DNA from: Jimgerdemannia flammicorona
Lineage: Eukaryota; Mucoromycota; Endogonomycetes; Endogonales; Endogonaceae
Length of the DNA stretch: 19,136 bases
Assembly: GCA_003990745.1 (NCBI GenBank)
Contig: RBNI01002248.1
Location: 1 to 19,136, forward strand
Reading direction: 5' to 3'
Made by a program: the position numbers and the translations under genes. Positions 9,216 through 17,948 of this stretch are shown one piece after another (within the stretch, counting starts at the first letter, position 1; each line of letters starts with the position of its first letter). The notes below the pieces were generated by a model. That model was not told the DNA's origin. It saw only the letters and a list, made by a program, of their open reading frames with translations, and searched no databases.

Positions 9216-9253
9216 TGACTCAGCTTTGTACACTGTAACTTCTGTTTGACTCA
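9216..9253. promoter_or_regulatory. Pair of TGACTCA sites in a short tandem duplication
   Basis: Two TGACTCA motifs (9216-9222 and 9247-9253) sit 31 bases apart in a degenerate ~31-base duplication (each copy reads AAGCTGAGTCAA on the minus strand). Both are kept in the other LTR at 17793-17799 and 17824-17830. They lie upstream of the LTR ORF and could be Gcn4/AP-1-type activation sites. Confidence 0.4.
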
Positions 9254-9366
9254 GCTTCATGATCTTGCAGGTGATTTCCAGATTTGTTTGGAGATTGCAT
9301 GTGATTTTGGTGGCTTGTTCAGAGGGTGACGTGTGATTTCTGTGGCTTGGAGATTGTGTGCTTACA

Positions 9367-9791
9367 ACTCTCCCCTTCTTAGCTTTTGACGTCCTCATCG
9401 GGGCCTTCTAATTTTGTTCTAGTATTGTTACACCATTTGGAAGATCAAAAGTCTGATAAAGTCCATTTTTTCAGAAAGTGGCATGCTCATAGTACAGTTG
9501 CCTAACACATTGAATTCACACATTAAAGGGTCATGTATTCAATGCTGTACGCCAGAGGTAATTCTGACATCATTCACTGCTGGAGAATTTCCTCTAAGGA
9601 ATCTTCTTAAATGTCTATACCTCATTTCCCACCAGTGGTACAGAGAGAATAGGCTTGCTTTCAGTTTTGCTATTTTTCTAGAGGATCAGTATTCTTGACT
9701 TGCTGAGTTCTTGGTTTTGTTTGTGATAATTATAATGTTCAGGAGGGTATAATATATAGTATAAACTGATAGATACAGGAGTGTTCAGATT
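9367..9791 (-). other. Untranslated spacer between pol and 3' LTR
   Basis: About 425 bases between the integrase/chromodomain stop and the 3' LTR. No convincing minus-strand frame is visible. The segment ends with GAGGACGTCAAAAGC and the polypurine tract; a GAGGACGTC-like run at this place is familiar from other gypsy elements. Otherwise I see nothing in it. Confidence 0.5.
9368..9380 (-). promoter_or_regulatory. Polypurine tract (plus-strand primer)
   Basis: Minus-strand AAGAAGGGGAGAG lies one base before the 3' LTR, the standard place for the primer of plus-strand DNA synthesis. Confidence 0.8.
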
Positions 9792-10094
9792 TTAGTTGTT
9801 CAAGAAATAGTATTCCTGAACTAAATCAGTAGCATTCTGGAGATTGGTCTTGGGTTCCCATATTGCATCATAGATCAGATAACCTTTCCATTTAATGAGA
9901 TACTCAGGGTGGTTCTTGTGGCCACGTTTGTTGAGGATCTGTTCAACTTCATATTCTTCCTGGTCATTAATAATGACAGATGCAGGTGGTTCTGTAGTTC
10001 GGTTTGGGAATAGTTCATCATCATTGTCATTGTATTGCTTGAGACATTGGACATTGAAGACTGGGTGAATCTTAATGGTGTCTGGTAGCGTCAA
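9792..10094 (-). pseudogene. Pol C-terminus with chromodomain
   Basis: C-terminal end of the integrase. It begins with the LPDTIKIHPVFNVQCLKQY stretch typical of chromoviral integrases (HPVFHVS.L-like), followed by a chromodomain: EYEVEQILNKRG, YLIKWKGYLIYDAIWEP and a closing helix to TAA 9792-9794. Aromatic cage candidates are Y (EYEVE), W (IKWKGY) and W (IWEP). The domain is thought to steer integration to heterochromatin through methylated histone tails. This segment is open, but it lies downstream of many stops in the same frame. Confidence 0.88.
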
Positions 10095-11345
10095 TTTGTA
10101 GGAGGTCAGAGAGACTTGTGAAATGACTTCAAATGGTCCAATGAACTTGCTGTTCAGCTTTGTAGATGGTCTGTGCTTGAGGTTATCAACTCAGTATCCT
10201 TGGATGTCTAATAGAACTTTTTCTCCAATATCAAAGGTTTCTTCTCAGCGATATTGGTTAATATACTATGACTGTTGTTCTTGAGCTCGCAACAAATTCT
10301 CAATTGCAATCTGGCTTAGATTACGTATTTGGAGTAAGAATTCTTCAACAGCTTTGACTGTAGAGGGTTCTTCAGTGGTTTGGATGAGTGTCAGAGGAGT
10401 ATTTAGGTTTTGTCCAGTATTAGCGAAGAATGGGGTCATTCTAAGAGAGGCTTGTTTGCTGTTGTTATAGGCAAACTTGACTGCAGTAAGGTGTTCATAC
10501 CAATCATCTTGTCTGTAGGAAACATAGTTTCTTAGCATTTGTTCCAGAGTTCAGTTCATTCTTTCAGTTTGGCCATCAGTTTCAGGGTAAAAAGCTGTAG
10601 ACAGTGCAAGTTTCATTCCAAGGTGTGCATGGAGGGCTTTCCAAAAATGGCTGGTGAATTTCAGGTCTCGGTCACTAACAATGATCTTAGGAAGACCATG
10701 ATAGTGGAAGATATTGTCAAACAAGAGTGTGGCTATGTCTGGTGCTATTGCAGTGGTGGTAGTAGGCACAAAGTGAGCTTGTTTGCTGAGATAGTCCACA
10801 AAGACAACAATTGCATCTTTCCCATTCTTGGTTCAGGGTAGTTGTACAATGAAGTCCATAGAGATTTATTCCCAATTAGCAGATGATACTGGGATAGAGT
10901 GGAGTAGACCAGGTTTTGCTAGTGTTGAGGACTTATTGCATTGGCAGGCATCACAGGAAGTGATATAGGTCCTTAGCTGATCTGCCATCCAGGGTCAATA
11001 GAAGTTTCAGGAGATAACTTCATAGTATTTATCAAATCCTAAGTGTCCAGCTGTAGGGGCATCATGATATTCGAATAGGATAGTCCTTTGGAGATCTTGG
11101 TTGTTTGGAACATACAATCTGTCCTTGTAGTAGATAGCATTGTCCTTGAGTTGGTATTGATTGTATCGGGTATGCTTATCAGCATCATCACTGTTTAGGA
11201 TTTCTTGGAGTGCTTGAGCTTTCTTATCATCAGCACATGCTGCGATAATTTGTTCCATGATGGAGTTTGTAACCAGGGTGAGAGTTTGGATAACTTCTTC
11301 AATGGGTGGTCTGGAGATTGTATCAGCAACAATGTTTTTCTTGCC
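10095..11345 (-). pseudogene. Integrase (HHCC and DDE core), broken
   Basis: Integrase inserts the cDNA into host DNA. The zinc finger is visible as EYHDAP...GHLGF...CDACQC (His, His, Cys, Cys kept). The DDE core shows MDFIVQLP, IVSDRDLKF and ETDGQTERMN, so all three acidic residues are present. In-frame stops are TGA at 11007-11009, 10995-10997, 10833-10835 and 10551-10553, TAA at 10866-10868, TAG at 10266-10268, and two further TGA at about 10190 and 10246. Several TGA fall where relatives have Arg. A frameshift near 11345, in ARKTLL versus PGKKNIVADTISRP, separates it from RNase H. Broken by decay, but every landmark is recognisable. Confidence 0.9.
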
Positions 11346-11404
11346 AGGACAGTCTGGATTTTATAGTCAAAGTTGGTGAGGACTTTCACCCATCTGGCTT
11401 GCTT

Positions 11405-12862
11405 TCAAGAAAGGGTAGCCTGAGTCTTGATATTGACTAGTGACTTGTGGTCAGTCAATACAGTGAAGTGTACTCCTTCTAGGTATGGTTGCCATTTGAT
11501 CAGAGTGTCTACAATGGCTAACATTTTCTTTTCATGGGTTGTGTAGTTGATTTCGGCATCATTGAACTTGCAGGAGTGATAGGCCACAGGGTGTCCTTCT
11601 TGCATGAGTACTGCTCCAAGAGCTAGGTCAGAGGCATCAGTAGTAACTTCATATGGTAGGGCAGGATTTGCTGCTTGAAGTACTGGAGTGGTTATCAAAG
11701 CATTTTTCAATGCTTGAAAGGCGGTATCTTGTTTGGGTCCCCAATTTGCAAGATTGTTGAAGTCTTTCTCTTGTTTCATGGTCCAGGGCTGTTCTCCTTT
11801 CTTGTTATGCTTGGTCATTTGAGTCAGGGCAGTGGCAATTTTGGTGAAGTTGGCAATAAATCATCTGTAATAGTTTGCTAATCCCAGAAATGACTGGAGG
11901 TCTTTCAGCTTCTTGGGTCTGGACCAATCCTTGATTGTGGAGATTTTGCTGGGGTCCACTTTGATTCCATTTGGCATAACAATGTGTCCAAGGAACTGAA
12001 TTTCTTTTAGAAGAAATTCGCACTTGCTGAGTTTTGCAAAGAGTCTGTTTTCTCAGAGTTTCAGTAGTACTAGTTCAAGGTGTTCGAGATGTTCCTCCAG
12101 GGTTTTGCTAAAGACTAGGATGTTGTCAATGTAGACAACAATGAATTTGTCGAGATATGGATACAGAATGGTATTCATCAGGGTCTGAAAGGTTGTAGGA
12201 GCATTAGTTAAGCCAAAGGGCATAACCAGAAATTTGAAATGTCCATAGCGAGTTCGGAAGGCTGTCTTGTAGATGTCTTCTTCTTTCATGGTAATTTGCC
12301 AGTAACTATTTCATAGGTCAAAAGAGCTCATGAATTGTGGATTGGTAAGCCTATTGAATATTTCATCAATTCTGAGTAGTGGGCAATAGTTCTTGATGAT
12401 CTGTTCGTTAAGGTCATGGTACATTCGCAGGTCTCCTCCTTTCTTGACAACAAAGAGGACTGGTGCACCATAAGGTGATATACTAGATCTGATGAATCCT
12501 CGTTCTAGGAGTTCATCAATTTCTTTCTTGAGTGCATCGATTTCTCTCGGAGATATGTGGTAGATTGACTTGAAGGCTGGCTTGGTATCTGGAATAGTCT
12601 TGATGGCATGGTCCACTGCTTGTTTGGGAGGTAGGCCTTTTGGAAGTTTCTTTGGGAATATGTCTCGAAATTTCTGGAGTAGTGGTCTGACACAGTTGTC
12701 AACTTTGGAAAAGTCTTCTTGAGAGTTCTCGGGTTCTCCTTTGGATGGACGGATGGAGATAGCAAAGAGAGGGCATTTCTTGGCTAATTTCTTGAGTTGT
12801 AGCTTGTTGATGTGAGTGATCTTTGGCCCAGGGTCACCTAGAATTGAGTGGGTCCTTTTCAC
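11405..12862 (-). pseudogene. Reverse transcriptase and RNase H, broken
   Basis: This segment copies element RNA into DNA and removes the RNA strand. RT landmarks in order: ISPYGAPVLFVVKKGGDLRM, FDL of motif [21 protein letters not shown], and [12 protein letters not shown], where family members have YIDD. The second Asp is Asn here (12122-12124), which should abolish polymerase activity. RNase H shows VTTDASDLALGAVL, HEKKMLAIV and VLTDHKSL with its acidic residues kept. Stops are TGA at 12311-12313, 12053-12055, 11861-11863 and 11405-11407, at places where relatives carry Arg (for example YYR*FIANF against YYRRFI). Compared with the family the segment around RMYHDLNEQ seems to lack a few residues. 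The frame differs by one from that of protease. Confidence 0.92.
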
Positions 12863-12935
12863 CTTGCAGTTTGAAGTTGTGGCATCCTTTCTTGATGGTC
12901 AGAGAATGGTTTACCCAATCAATCATGGGGTTCTC

Positions 12936-13325
12936 TTATTTCAACCATGGAGTTCCAAGGATGATTTCATTGTCAGAGAGTGGTATGATCTGAAGGGTAA
13001 TATGTACTCGATAGTCACCAATTTGGAAGGGTAGATTGTGGACTTCCTTGCTAATGACATGTGAGGTTCCATCAGCTGTAGCAACTGCTTGAGTTTGTTG
13101 TACCAGAGAGGTGAAGACCTTGAGTCTGTTGGCAGTTTCTTCATTGATGAAGTTGTCTGAGGCACCGCTGTCTATCATAATCTTGACAGGTGCTCGATTG
13201 ACAAAAGCTTTAAGTGTAAGCAGTTTGTCTGATCTAATGGTGGTGATTTCGGTTATAGGAGCTTTCCTTCTATTGGTTCTTCTTTGAGCCAGTTTGTTGA
13301 CACAAGAGAAGCAATCATCAATCAT
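12936..13325 (-). pseudogene. Aspartic protease (retropepsin)
   Basis: Retropepsin that cleaves the element polyproteins. The active site is IMIDSGASDNFI with DSG at 13164-13172, and the second conserved part near the end is NEIILGTPWLK (flap and I-L-G). Upstream it is in one frame with dUTPase and gag, separated from dUTPase only by a TGA at 13326-13328. It is followed by a TAA at 12936-12938, after which the frame reads on as ENPMIDWVNHSLT and is then lost to a shift near 12870. The protease domain itself is free of stops and is the best preserved enzyme of the element. Confidence 0.9.
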
Positions 13326-13439
13326 TCAGGAAGAGTACATTCCAATGCCATGGAGGCATTGGCCACTTGGTACATATCCATCTTCAATTTTCTTGTAGAA
13401 TTGTTCTTTCTTATTCATGGTAGGTTGGACTGGGGCCTT

Positions 13440-13793
13440 GTTTGATGAGCCAAATCCTTTGGATTCTCGGATGATGGGCAGTAGTTCAGAGACTTCCTTG
13501 ACTGTCAGGGTTGACTCGATTTTCTCGAATAGAATCTGGGCAATACAGAATCCAATGGGAATCTTGAAGGATGTCCAACTGTGGTTTCGGATTAGGATAA
13601 TAATTTTGCCTGTGTAATCTTCGTCAATGACTCCTCCTTCTACTGAGAGTCCTTTCAATGCTAGACTGCTGTGACAGCATATTCTTCTAACATGTCCTTC
13701 AGGAATTTGGATACTGATTCCTGTGTAGACTTGCTTAACTTCTTGGTTAGAGACTGTAGCTTCTTTGGCTGCATATAGGTCATATCCAGCTGC
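13440..13793 (-). pseudogene. dUTPase domain between nucleocapsid and protease
   Basis: dUTPase cleaves dUTP to dUMP and pyrophosphate and so limits uracil in cDNA. About 118 residues show all five family motifs in order: AAGYDLYAA (motif 1), GISIQIPEG leading to HSSLALKG (2), GGVIDEDYTGKI (3), IGFCIAQILFE (4) and KGFGSSN (5). There is no stop inside, and the frame is shared with gag upstream and protease downstream. Two usually conserved Arg are altered: His before SSLA and Cys before IAQ. Both changes are one CpG transition from an Arg codon (CGC to CAC, CGT to TGT). The order NC-dUTPase-PR matches betaretroviruses. Classification is firm; activity of this copy is doubtful. Confidence 0.93.
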
Positions 13794-13861
13794 TTTTTGA
13801 CTTTCTTTGGTTGGGGCTTTAGCAGTTTGTCTTAACTTGACAAAGTCTAGTATTCTGGTGG

Positions 13862-15838
13862 TCAGATTGTTGAGGTGGTGCAGAGTGGTAACAGTTGCTC
13901 ATGGTGCTGTTCGGGATTTTTGATTAGGGCAGGCACTGGCCATGTGTCCTGTCTTTCGGCAATAGAAGCATGTTCTGCTTCTTCTAAGTTCATTCCTTTT
14001 GCCTTCAGTGAGTTTCTTAAAGGTACTTGGCTGGGTGGGTTCATGATTTCTGGGTGTCCATGAAGTAGATGTTGAGGGAGCTTGGGATGCTTTGTGCTTG
14101 GGTTCTTCTTTCTTGGTCCAAGTCTTTTTCTTGTTGTTGAATTGTCTTCGGGGCAGAATTGGTCCAGCTGTTAAAATTCACTTGACCATGGTCTTATTTC
14201 TTACCAGGCGCCATTGTTGGTGGTCACAACCAACTGGGCATCCTTGTTCTTGGATTTTTCTAGTAAGCCATTCAGGCAGGGCATTGAATAAATGATCTGC
14301 TCTTATACCATTTTGTACTTCACCATTGACAATATATCCTAGGCCAACAGTGTTCAGGAGTGACTTGAGTTTTGTACAGAAGGTTTCGAATTCCTCCTTG
14401 CTATATACATCGAATTTGAGGTTGTAGAGTTTTACTTGGGATTCAGCAATCATGGTTTCACTGTGATATTGAGCAATCATGAGTTATTTAAGTCCAGGGG
14501 CTACAGGATGGGCTCCATATCCTGGGACATTGTTTGCTGCATTCTGAGCAACTACTGCAGGTTGGATGTCCCATGTGAGGGGTTTTTCAGGAAGGGTTCA
14601 CCACCATTCTTTGGCAGGTCCTCAGAAGAATGTAACAACTTGGCGGATATAGGCTGTAGTGGTAGCAAAGAGTTGTTCCAGAGTGTGGTCTTGATTGTTT
14701 GTCAGAGTACAGTCAGCGACTCATTCATTGGTCCATTGATTGGCTTTGAAGTTGGTGTCAACTATACTAATGAAGCTTTGGACTTCTTGTACAGTACTAT
14801 TGAAGGTAGGTAGACTCAGATTTTTTGTAGGTCGGGTCTGTTTGGCTAAGGCAGTAATGGTTGCTGCCATTATGGCTACCTGAGCTATGAGGTCTAGAAT
14901 CTGTTGGTTTGCCATATTGTTTACTGGAGGCAGTTGGACTGCTGGTAGTGGTGTTACTGGTACTACTTGAGGTACTGGTGCAGAGTGCAATGGGGTTCTT
15001 TGGGTCTGTGTAAGTTGCTGGAGTAATAGTTGTGGATCTGGAGTAAGGGCTTGATAGATAGCTGTCTGTTGCTGTGTAGGTGTGTTCTGTCCTGATGGAG
15101 GTTCGTCTCCTTTGGCAGTGTATCTGGAATCGAATTTGCTGAGATACTCCTCCTCCTCTTTAGTTTGGTCCCTGTGTACTTGGGTTTGCTCAGTGTCAAA
15201 GTAGACAGAATCAGTTGTATATCTGATTTCAGATGGACTTAATTCAAAGTCAAGTTCTGGTTCAGTATTGGTTTCAGATTCAGGTAGGGTTGTAGCAGGG
15301 CCTGCTTCATGTTCAGGATTGGGTAGTTGATGAAGGGTTTCTCTTACTTCTTCCTTAAGAATATGGTGGGCCTTACTGTTCTGGAATCAGTAGTATAATG
15401 CGGTCTTGGTCCTGGTACAGTAAAAGTCAGTAGAGTTGAGCCACTTAGCTACAGAGGCTTGGGCTTTGTGAGGAACTAAGGCTAGAAAGACTGCTGCTAG
15501 TTGTCCTAGGTCGCTTGGGTTTGTGGAGCTGACAAAACTCTTGTTGAGAAGAGTAAAGAAGGCTTTTATAAGACCTTCTTTATCCTGACTTGCTGGGTGT
15601 AGTGCAAGGAGTTTGGTGAATAGGGTTTCGCCTATTTGCTGGTTTAATCAGAGTACTTCTTTCTTTGAATGAAGTTTGTCCCACTTGTTGCAGGTGTGGA
15701 GGTCAAATTGTCCTTGTACGTCAGGTTCAATTCTCTCCAGATTATCAGATAGTTCAGAATAAATTCCAGTTCAGAGGTTGGGCTTTATACCAACTTGTAG
15801 GAATTCACAGGAGGGTTTGTAGTAGGGTGAGGAAGCAT
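13862..15838 (-). pseudogene. Gag with CCHC zinc knuckle, broken
   Basis: Structural polyprotein that forms the particle. The likely start is ATG 15838 (MLPHPTTNPP), 40 nt after the 5' LTR. A frameshift near 15735 moves into the frame that then runs through gag, dUTPase and protease. In order: an N-terminal region of about 270 residues I cannot place (DLHTCNKWDKLH, LIKAFFTLLNKS), a Glu/Pro/Gln-rich stretch, a core with LPTFNSTVQEVQSFISIVDT and WLTRKIQEQG resembling retrotransposon gag, and the nucleic-acid-binding knuckle CFYCRKTGHMASAC at 13929-13970. Stops are chiefly TGA, for example 14178-14180 and 13899-13901. The capsid core call rests on pattern and position; the knuckle is certain. 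Confidence 0.85.
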
Positions 15839-15860
15839 CTTGAAGCAGAATTGAATTGTA

Positions 15861-15874
15861 AACCGCTGCTACTA
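15861..15874 (-). promoter_or_regulatory. Putative tRNA primer binding site
   Basis: Four nt after the 5' LTR the minus strand reads TAGTAGCAGCGGTT. A PBS should begin TGG, complementary to tRNA CCA; here the second base would be one G-to-A change away. The tRNA cannot be identified from sequence alone. Confidence 0.4.
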
Positions 15875-16236
15875 AGTTGTAAGAGGGTTGCTTTTTAAGG
15901 TAACTGTTATGTAGTTCTGGAAGGATTTTCTAGAAGTTCTGGATATTCTGGAAGACTGTTTTCTTATAGTTAAGATCAATTTCATATGGAGTACATCCTC
16001 TACACTTATTGATTTCAAGATCAGGTTGACGTCTCAACCAAAAGTCCTTTTTCAGACTAGTTCTGGATGTTCAGGATTTTCCATATTTCAGAAAGTTCAA
16101 GAAACTAAGACCAGCTTAGTTGAATTGGCATATCACTGCAGACAATACCCAATTAGGAAATTTCGTGACAGGGTTAGGAGTGGGACCTAACATGGAGCGG
16201 ATTTACTTAAGAGTGATTTGTGGGTTATTAAATAGA

Positions 16237-16242
16237 TTTATT
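16237..16242 (-). terminator. LTR polyadenylation signal AATAAA (5' LTR copy)
   Basis: Equivalent of 7664-7669, about 120 nt past the TATA box on the minus strand. Its sequence context is the same in both LTRs. Confidence 0.5.
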
Positions 16243-16359
16243 CGCTATTCATGATATTGCTATACTAGGAGTAGTTGTGTAAGGGGATATTGTGGGGAAG
16301 TGCTCAGGAGTTGTGTTTGGATTGTTCAGGTCTGAGTTTCTGAGGTCTGGGGGAGGGGG

Positions 16360-16367
16360 TATTTATA
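16360..16367 (-). promoter_or_regulatory. LTR TATA box (5' LTR); likely genomic RNA promoter
   Basis: Minus-strand TATAAATA, identical to 7787-7794. Transcription would begin about 30 bases further on, giving a genomic RNA from about 16335 to the poly(A) site near 7645. Confidence 0.7.
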
Positions 16368-16556
16368 CTAGTGAGGGGCTATCTGGACTATGCTAGATAT
16401 GGATGTAGCACTAAGTGCCTTGCTGAGTTGGAATGCAGTCACATAGTACAAGAGTGATCTGATATATCAAGAGATTGTCTGACTGCTGAGTCAGTTCACA
16501 GTCATGTTGTATAAGGCTAATCTAACTATACTATGACTGCTAACCTATTTATGTTT

Positions 16557-17573
16557 TTAGGCACTGTCTGGATAGTCTTCAATGATATCGCCATCAATTG
16601 CTTCATCTCTGATAAAGTAGTTGTCTAAGAAAAGTGGTTTGCAGATTACTTCTCCTTGTTCACTGAGGTAGTAATACATTAGAACTTCATCTCCATCCCA
16701 TAGGATAGCATCATCTGTCTCATATACTGGATAAGGTGTTGGTGGGTGAAGAAGTAGTGCATTGTTTTTGCTTTCATTGGATTCACTGTCTGCATATCTT
16801 CTATAGGTTACAGTACTATGAGTTGCGGGGTTGTAGTAAGCTGGTGGCTGTAGTTCATGTTGCTCGTACTCAGGTGGTGGAGTGGTTGGTTTGACTTCAA
16901 GGGTTGTCTGAAGGTATAGGTTGTGTTCTCTGGTCTCTTCATTATAGTTGAAATAATCAGAGGTGAATGCAGGTTGGTATTCATGCCAGTGGTCATTGTC
17001 CCAATAAGTCTCATATGTGGTTATGAACTATTGTAAGTTCATCGGCAAGGTTGGTAGTGTGATCAGGGTTGGTAGAGATCCTTGGCTTGAGGTCATGTTA
17101 GCATCGGAAGGATTATTATCTTCTGCTTTGTCTTTGTCGAAGTTGATTATATCATAGACATCCTTCATGACATATCCAACTTGGGGCATTCGCAGGATGT
17201 AGTCATCAGGGTGCAGGAAGGTTCTGTCTGTGGTTTCAACATACTCTAGATACTTGTGGTTGAGTTCTTGTATCATGTCATCGATTTGGCCATAGGATAG
17301 AGTAGCAACCATTTTGCTAGTAGTAACTTGGAGATGGGGAATAAAGGTGCTATACTTATAGAAGAGTTCTCGGTGTTTGCAGGTAATGAGCTTCTGGTGT
17401 TGAGACATCTGGGTAATATCTGTGTCCTGGTAGTATTCGACCATATCTTCCAGGAGGCGGCTGATCTGGTAGTAGCTTGAGATTTGTCCAATTCAGTAGG
17501 CCTCATTAAGCATGTTCAGGGCATTCTATCAGGCTTCCACAAAGTAGAGGGGTGCTCGGCTATAGATATTCAT
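16557..17573 (-). pseudogene. LTR (U3) ORF, 5' LTR copy; unknown protein
   Basis: Second copy of the 338-codon LTR ORF, exactly the same length (1,017 bases) as that at 7984-9000, with no indel between them. It starts at ATG 17573 (MNIYSR) and ends at TAA 16557-16559. PPEY is at 16866-16877 and PPAY at 16836-16847. In-frame stops are TGA 17529-17531, TAG 17526-17528, TGA 17493-17495 and TAG 17028-17030. The left copy has CAA, TGG, CAG and CAG at these places, so none is ancestral. Two uninterrupted stretches remain: 17492-17031 and 17027-16557. I do not recognise the family. Alternatives are a domesticated host fragment captured into the LTR, or an accessory gene like those of retroviruses. 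Confidence 0.75.
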
Positions 17574-17792
17574 GAGGAGTAGAGGGGGTATGGCTCAGTT
17601 GACAATGGCATTCCAAATGTCAGCATGGATGTGGTTGTAGATCTCGGTAGTTATGTTTGTATATTTGGAAGTTGTAGTTGTTATTTGTTTAGTTCTCATT
17701 CGACATGTCTTGGGACTCGGTATACATATATGCATCTGTTCTTGATTGGTAAGATTCTGTTTGTGTGAACCTTGTGTTCCATGACTTCGTAT

Positions 17793-17830
17793 TGACTCAG
17801 CTTTGTGTGCTGTGACTTCTATTTGACTCA
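17793..17830. promoter_or_regulatory. Pair of TGACTCA sites (5' LTR)
   Basis: Both TGACTCA motifs of the left LTR are kept here at 17793-17799 and 17824-17830, 31 bases apart, although surrounding bases have changed. Confidence 0.4.
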
Positions 17831-17943
17831 GCTTCATGATCTTACAGGTGATTTCCAGATTTGTTTGGAGATCACGTGTGATTTTGGTGACTTGTTCAGA
17901 GGGTAATATGTGATTTCTGTGGCTTGGAGGTTGTGCACTTACA

Positions 17944-17948
17944 CAGAG
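17944..17948. repeat. LTR element target site duplication, right copy
   Basis: CAGAG directly after the LTR end at 17943, identical to 7300-7304. Confidence 0.9.

Larger units (their letters stand above)
7305..9366 (-). repeat. 3' LTR (left)
   Basis: 2,062-bp direct repeat of 15878-17943 with the same inverted hexamer ends. On the minus strand it runs U3 (9366 to about 7765), R with AATAAA, then U5. U3 contains a long ORF (9000-7984), three TGASTCA sites and a TATA box at 7787-7794. It differs from its partner mostly by transitions, plus a 4-base indel in the TATACATATAT run near 9148. Confidence 0.96.
7305..17943 (-). mobile_element. Ty3/gypsy chromovirus with dUTPase and coding LTRs
   Basis: A complete but inactive LTR retrotransposon of 10,639 bp on the minus strand. 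The LTRs are 2,062 and 2,066 bp, end in TGTAAG/CTTACA, and are flanked by a 5-bp CAGAG duplication. The internal region has, in order, PBS, gag with CCHC knuckle, dUTPase, DSG protease, RT, RNase H, HHCC/DDE integrase and a C-terminal chromodomain, then the polypurine tract. Integrase after RT and a chromodomain define a chromovirus of the Metaviridae. From memory, dUTPase-bearing relatives have been described in basidiomycete fungi. It is dead through many TGA stops, several frameshifts and loss of a catalytic Asp in RT. It landed in a tandem repeat next to a hAT relic. Confidence 0.97.
15878..17943 (-). repeat. 5' LTR (right)
   Basis: 2,066-bp direct repeat of 7305-9366 with TGTAAG/CTTACA ends, at the promoter side of the element. 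It has the same layout: paired TGACTCA sites (17793-17830), LTR ORF (17573-16557), TGAGTCA (16487-16493), TATA box and AATAAA. The first base right of the LTR belongs to the CAGAG duplication. Confidence 0.96.

Noticed and set aside
9367..9791. Extra ORF between integrase and the 3' LTR
   Set aside because: Minus-strand frames there are short and broken. The 71-codon plus-strand frame at 9483-9698 has no recognisable content.
12862..13000. Programmed frameshift between protease and RT
   Set aside because: The two are one base out of phase, but the region is decayed, a TAA lies nearby and I see no slippery heptamer; a random indel is simpler. Siblings would decide.
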